A stretch of DNA of 52,558 nucleotides from Clostridiales bacterium (lineage in GTDB: Bacteria > Bacillota > Clostridia > Oscillospirales > Oscillospiraceae), in assembly GCA_021202775.1 (NCBI GenBank), contig JAJQCJ010000096.1:1-52558 (forward strand). The letters run 5' to 3'. Shown here in pieces: positions 50,895 through 52,558 of this stretch. The first letter of the stretch is position 1. Each line of letters begins with the position of its first letter. The position numbers were made by a program, and so were the translations under genes. The notes under the pieces are model-generated. The model had not been told where the DNA came from and made no database searches. It saw nothing but the letters and a program-made list of their open reading frames with translations.

Positions 50895-51689
50895 ATGACT
50901 ATGATTTTGAGCAGCCTCCTGGTCCTCGCCATCGTCGGCCTGTTGGTGGGCCTGATGCTGGTCTTTGTGGGCAACAAGTTCAAGGTGGAGGTGGACGAGC
51001 GGGAGGCCGCCGTCCGGGACTGCCTCCCCGGCAACAACTGCGGCGGCTGCGGTTACGCCGGCTGCGACGCGGTGGCTGCCGCCATCGTGAAGGGTGAGGC
51101 CCCTGTGACGGCTTGCCCTGTGGGCGGCCAGGCCGTGGCGGATAAGATCTCCGCCATCATGGGCGTCACCGCCGGCGACGGCGCGGACAAGAAGGTGGCC
51201 TTCGTCAAGTGCGCCGGCACCTGTGACAAGGCCAAGAACAACTGCAACTATGTGGGCATCAAGACCTGCGAGGCGGCGGCCATCATCCCCGGCAAGGGGA
51301 GCAAGGCCTGCCAGCAGGGCTGCCTGGGCTTCGGCAGCTGCGTGGCCGCCTGCCAGTTTGACGCCATCCATGTGGTGAACGGCGTGGCCGTGGTGGACCG
51401 CTCCAAGTGCGTGGCCTGCGGCAGCTGCGTCAAGGCCTGCCCCCAGAAGCTGATCGAGCTGGTGCCCGACAAGAGCACCTATGCCGTCCAGTGCAGCAAC
51501 CAGGAGAAGGCCAAGATCGTCAAGGCCCAGTGCGACGTGGGCTGCCTGGGCTGCGGCCTGTGCGTCCGCCAGTGCGAGGAGGGGGCCATCGCCCTCCAGG
51601 GCAATGTGGCGAAGATCGACTACGAGAAGTGCGTGGGCTGCGGCAAGTGCGCCGCCAAGTGCCCGGCAAAGATCATCCGCATGAGATAA
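50895..51689 (+). CDS. rnfB: Rnf complex subunit RnfB (ferredoxin-accepting, poly-[4Fe-4S])
   Basis: 264 aa. One N-terminal membrane helix (ILSSLLVLAIVGLLVGLMLVFVG) anchors a cytoplasmic iron-sulfur arm. The first cluster is in PGNNCGGCGYAGCDAVAAAI with a later Cys in VTACPVGG. Further Cys groups: CAGTCDKAKNNC, CQQGCLGFGSCVAACQFDAI, CVACGSCVKACPQKLI, CLGCGLCVRQCEEGAI and CVGCGKCAAKCPAKII. It accepts electrons from reduced ferredoxin. Last gene of the operon, followed by a strong terminator. ATG after AAAGGAGGAACAGAGT. Confidence 0.95.
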   Translation: MTMILSSLLVLAIVGLLVGLMLVFVGNKFKVEVDEREAAVRDCLPGNNCGGCGYAGCDAVAAAIVKGEAPVTACPVGGQAVADKISAIMGVTAGDGADKKVAFVKCAGTCDKAKNNCNYVGIKTCEAAAIIPGKGSKACQQGCLGFGSCVAACQFDAIHVVNGVAVVDRSKCVACGSCVKACPQKLIELVPDKSTYAVQCSNQEKAKIVKAQCDVGCLGCGLCVRQCEEGAIALQGNVAKIDYEKCVGCGKCAAKCPAKIIRMR

Positions 51690-51708
51690 GCGACCTGCAA
51701 AACGCAGG

Positions 51709-51751
51709 GGGCGCTGCCGTGGGATTCCACGGCAGCGCCCTTTCCTTTTTC
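51709..51751. terminator. Terminator after rnfB
   Basis: A perfect 14-bp stem (GGGCGCTGCCGTGG / CCACGGCAGCGCCC, GATT loop) is followed by TTTCCTTTTTC on the plus strand, 20 bp after the rnfB stop. It may also serve the convergent ylmC-type gene. Confidence 0.92.
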
Positions 51752-51776
51752 TTTGATGTTCCGGCCTCCCCCGCTG

Positions 51777-52055
51777 TCACAGCCAGGGAAACCGCCCCTT
51801 CACATGGGGCCGCACCTCCGGCATCCCCTCCACCAGGATGATGTCCTCCCCGAAGCGGCGGACGTTGTCCCAGTGGATGAGCCGGTCCTCCGTCCGCCCG
51901 AACAGGCCGAAGAACCGGGCTTCTCCGGGGACGATGAGGGCGCGGACCTGCCCCGTGTCCAGATCCAGCGACAGGTCGCCCACATATCCGTAGCGGCTGC
52001 CGTCGGAGACGCTGATGACCTCCTTCTCCCGCAGATCGTTGAGGGTCAAGAACAT
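51777..52055 (-). CDS. YlmC/YmxH-family PRC-barrel sporulation protein
   Basis: 92 aa, a single PRC-barrel domain: LNDLREKEVISVSDGSRYGYVGDLSLDLDTGQVRALIVPG, then FFGLFGRTEDRLIHWDNVRRFGEDIILVE. This is the YlmC/YmxH pattern, common in spore formers and often under late sporulation control; its exact role is not known. Start: ATG at 52053-52055 after AAAGGAGGAACCCCT. Convergent with the rnf operon. Confidence 0.88.
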   Translation of the reverse strand: MFLTLNDLREKEVISVSDGSRYGYVGDLSLDLDTGQVRALIVPGEARFFGLFGRTEDRLIHWDNVRRFGEDIILVEGMPEVRPHVKGRFPWL

Positions 52056-52127
52056 AGGGGTTCCTCCTTTTTGGATAGGGGTGGAAGATTGCCGTTTCAT
52101 GTGATAACTGCGGTTTCCGTCTGTTCC

Positions 52128-52326
52128 GTAGGGGCGCACAGTGTGCGCCCGCCGCCACGGCTCCCTGAACCGCTGCCGGATGAGTAAACGCTGTGATTTA
52201 ACTTCGTTCCGCTTACCATTTCACAGTGCTGGTAAAACGTTTTGTGGTGGCGTCCGGCTGTATTCGTATGATTGTATGGATACAGCGGGACGGAACGTCA
52301 GCCGGGCGCACACTGTGCGCCCCTAC
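52128..52326. repeat. 199-bp element bounded by 24-bp palindromic inverted repeats
   Basis: The ends (52128-52151 and 52303-52326) are inverted copies of the same near-palindromic GTAGGGGCGCACANTGTGCG-type sequence found at 34999-35184. The interior has no gene and does not obviously match the interior of the other element. The rest of 52056-52386 holds nothing recognisable. Confidence 0.7.
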
Positions 52327-52386
52327 GGAATGAAAGGAAAGCCGGGGCAATTCCTCCGGAAAATCCTATGCCATCCCCGCTTTGTC

Positions 52387-52558
52387 CTATGCCAAAAACT
52401 CCAAAATCCGATAGAAATACGCCTCCACAGTAGCGTCGTCGCTGCGGTAAATCTCATGCTTCGCCTGGGGGAACAGCGCCTTCTCCCCCTGGGGGAGCCT
52501 GTCCAGCAGGGCGTCCTGGGGCCTGGACTTCACCATCGCGTCCCGCCCCGCCTGACAG
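52387..52558 (-). CDS. Alpha/beta hydrolase (lysophospholipase/monoacylglycerol lipase-like), C-terminal part
   Basis: Only the last 56 residues are in the window; the start lies past the right edge. The visible QAGRDAMVKSRPQDALLDRL then LFPQAKHEIYRSDDATVEAYFYRILEFLA fits the C-terminus of the serine aminopeptidase S33/lysophospholipase group. The Asp would be in the GRD turn and the catalytic His is in AKHEIYR. The nucleophile elbow is not visible, so substrate and family stay open. Confidence 0.75.
   Translation of the reverse strand, partial: CQAGRDAMVKSRPQDALLDRLPQGEKALFPQAKHEIYRSDDATVEAYFYRILEFLA

Overview
This 52.6-kb window is high-GC and dense with genes. It looks like a spore-forming, strictly anaerobic gut Firmicute of the class Clostridia, probably Oscillospiraceae-like. 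The reasons are an SleB-type cortex hydrolase, a YlmC/YmxH-type sporulation protein, Firmicute-style GGAGG ribosome sites, an Rnf complex, membrane-anchored GH3 glycosidases, GPH symporters and many short modular intergenic repeats. The family assignment is inference. No rRNA, tRNA, CRISPR array, phage gene or transposase was seen.

Layout. 1-9.2 kb: a cytosolic GH3 beta-glucosidase (partial), a membrane-anchored GH3 with permuted domains, a LytTR/AgrC-like two-component system, a DUF362 protein and an orphan PTS EIIC-like permease. 9.4-14.3 kb: an operon of GPH symporter, amidohydrolase and carboxylesterase, divergent from a frameshifted AraC regulator. 14.5-20.1 kb: a C39-like secreted peptidase, an Ig-like surface protein, the CCA-adding enzyme and phosphofructokinase. 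20.2-25.1 kb: a four-gene operon with an MBOAT acyltransferase between two SGNH-like exported proteins, probably for cell-surface polymer acylation. 25.5-33.7 kb: a second permuted GH3 with a coupled small membrane protein, a second GPH symporter and a GH78 alpha-L-rhamnosidase. 34.1-36.6 kb: SleB and HemW.

37.5-51.7 kb is the most striking part. One block carries ApbE (FMN transferase), an energising-type Gx membrane protein, a NusG-II domain protein, a MerR regulator, a complete TatB/A/C system, two Tat-exported FMN-plus-FAD reductases and an Rnf complex in the order C-(D-G fused)-E-A-B. The likely circuit is: ferredoxin electrons enter RnfB/C, cross the membrane through RnfA/E/D-G, and reach the extracytoplasmic flavoprotein reductases. 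Tat exports those reductases folded, and ApbE attaches their covalent FMN. This looks like a self-contained flavin-based anaerobic respiration island. The acceptor is unknown. Nearby rhamnosidase and glucosidases make plant phenolics freed from glycosides a testable guess.

The intergenic DNA is a patchwork of repeats: an 824-bp long inverted repeat, elements bounded by 24-bp palindromes, and a modular family bounded by CACCCCTC/GAGGGGTG. Good sigma-A-type promoters precede many genes, and two sets of 21-bp-spaced direct repeats look like AraC-type operators. Two genes carry apparent frameshifts that one extra A in an A6 run would repair.
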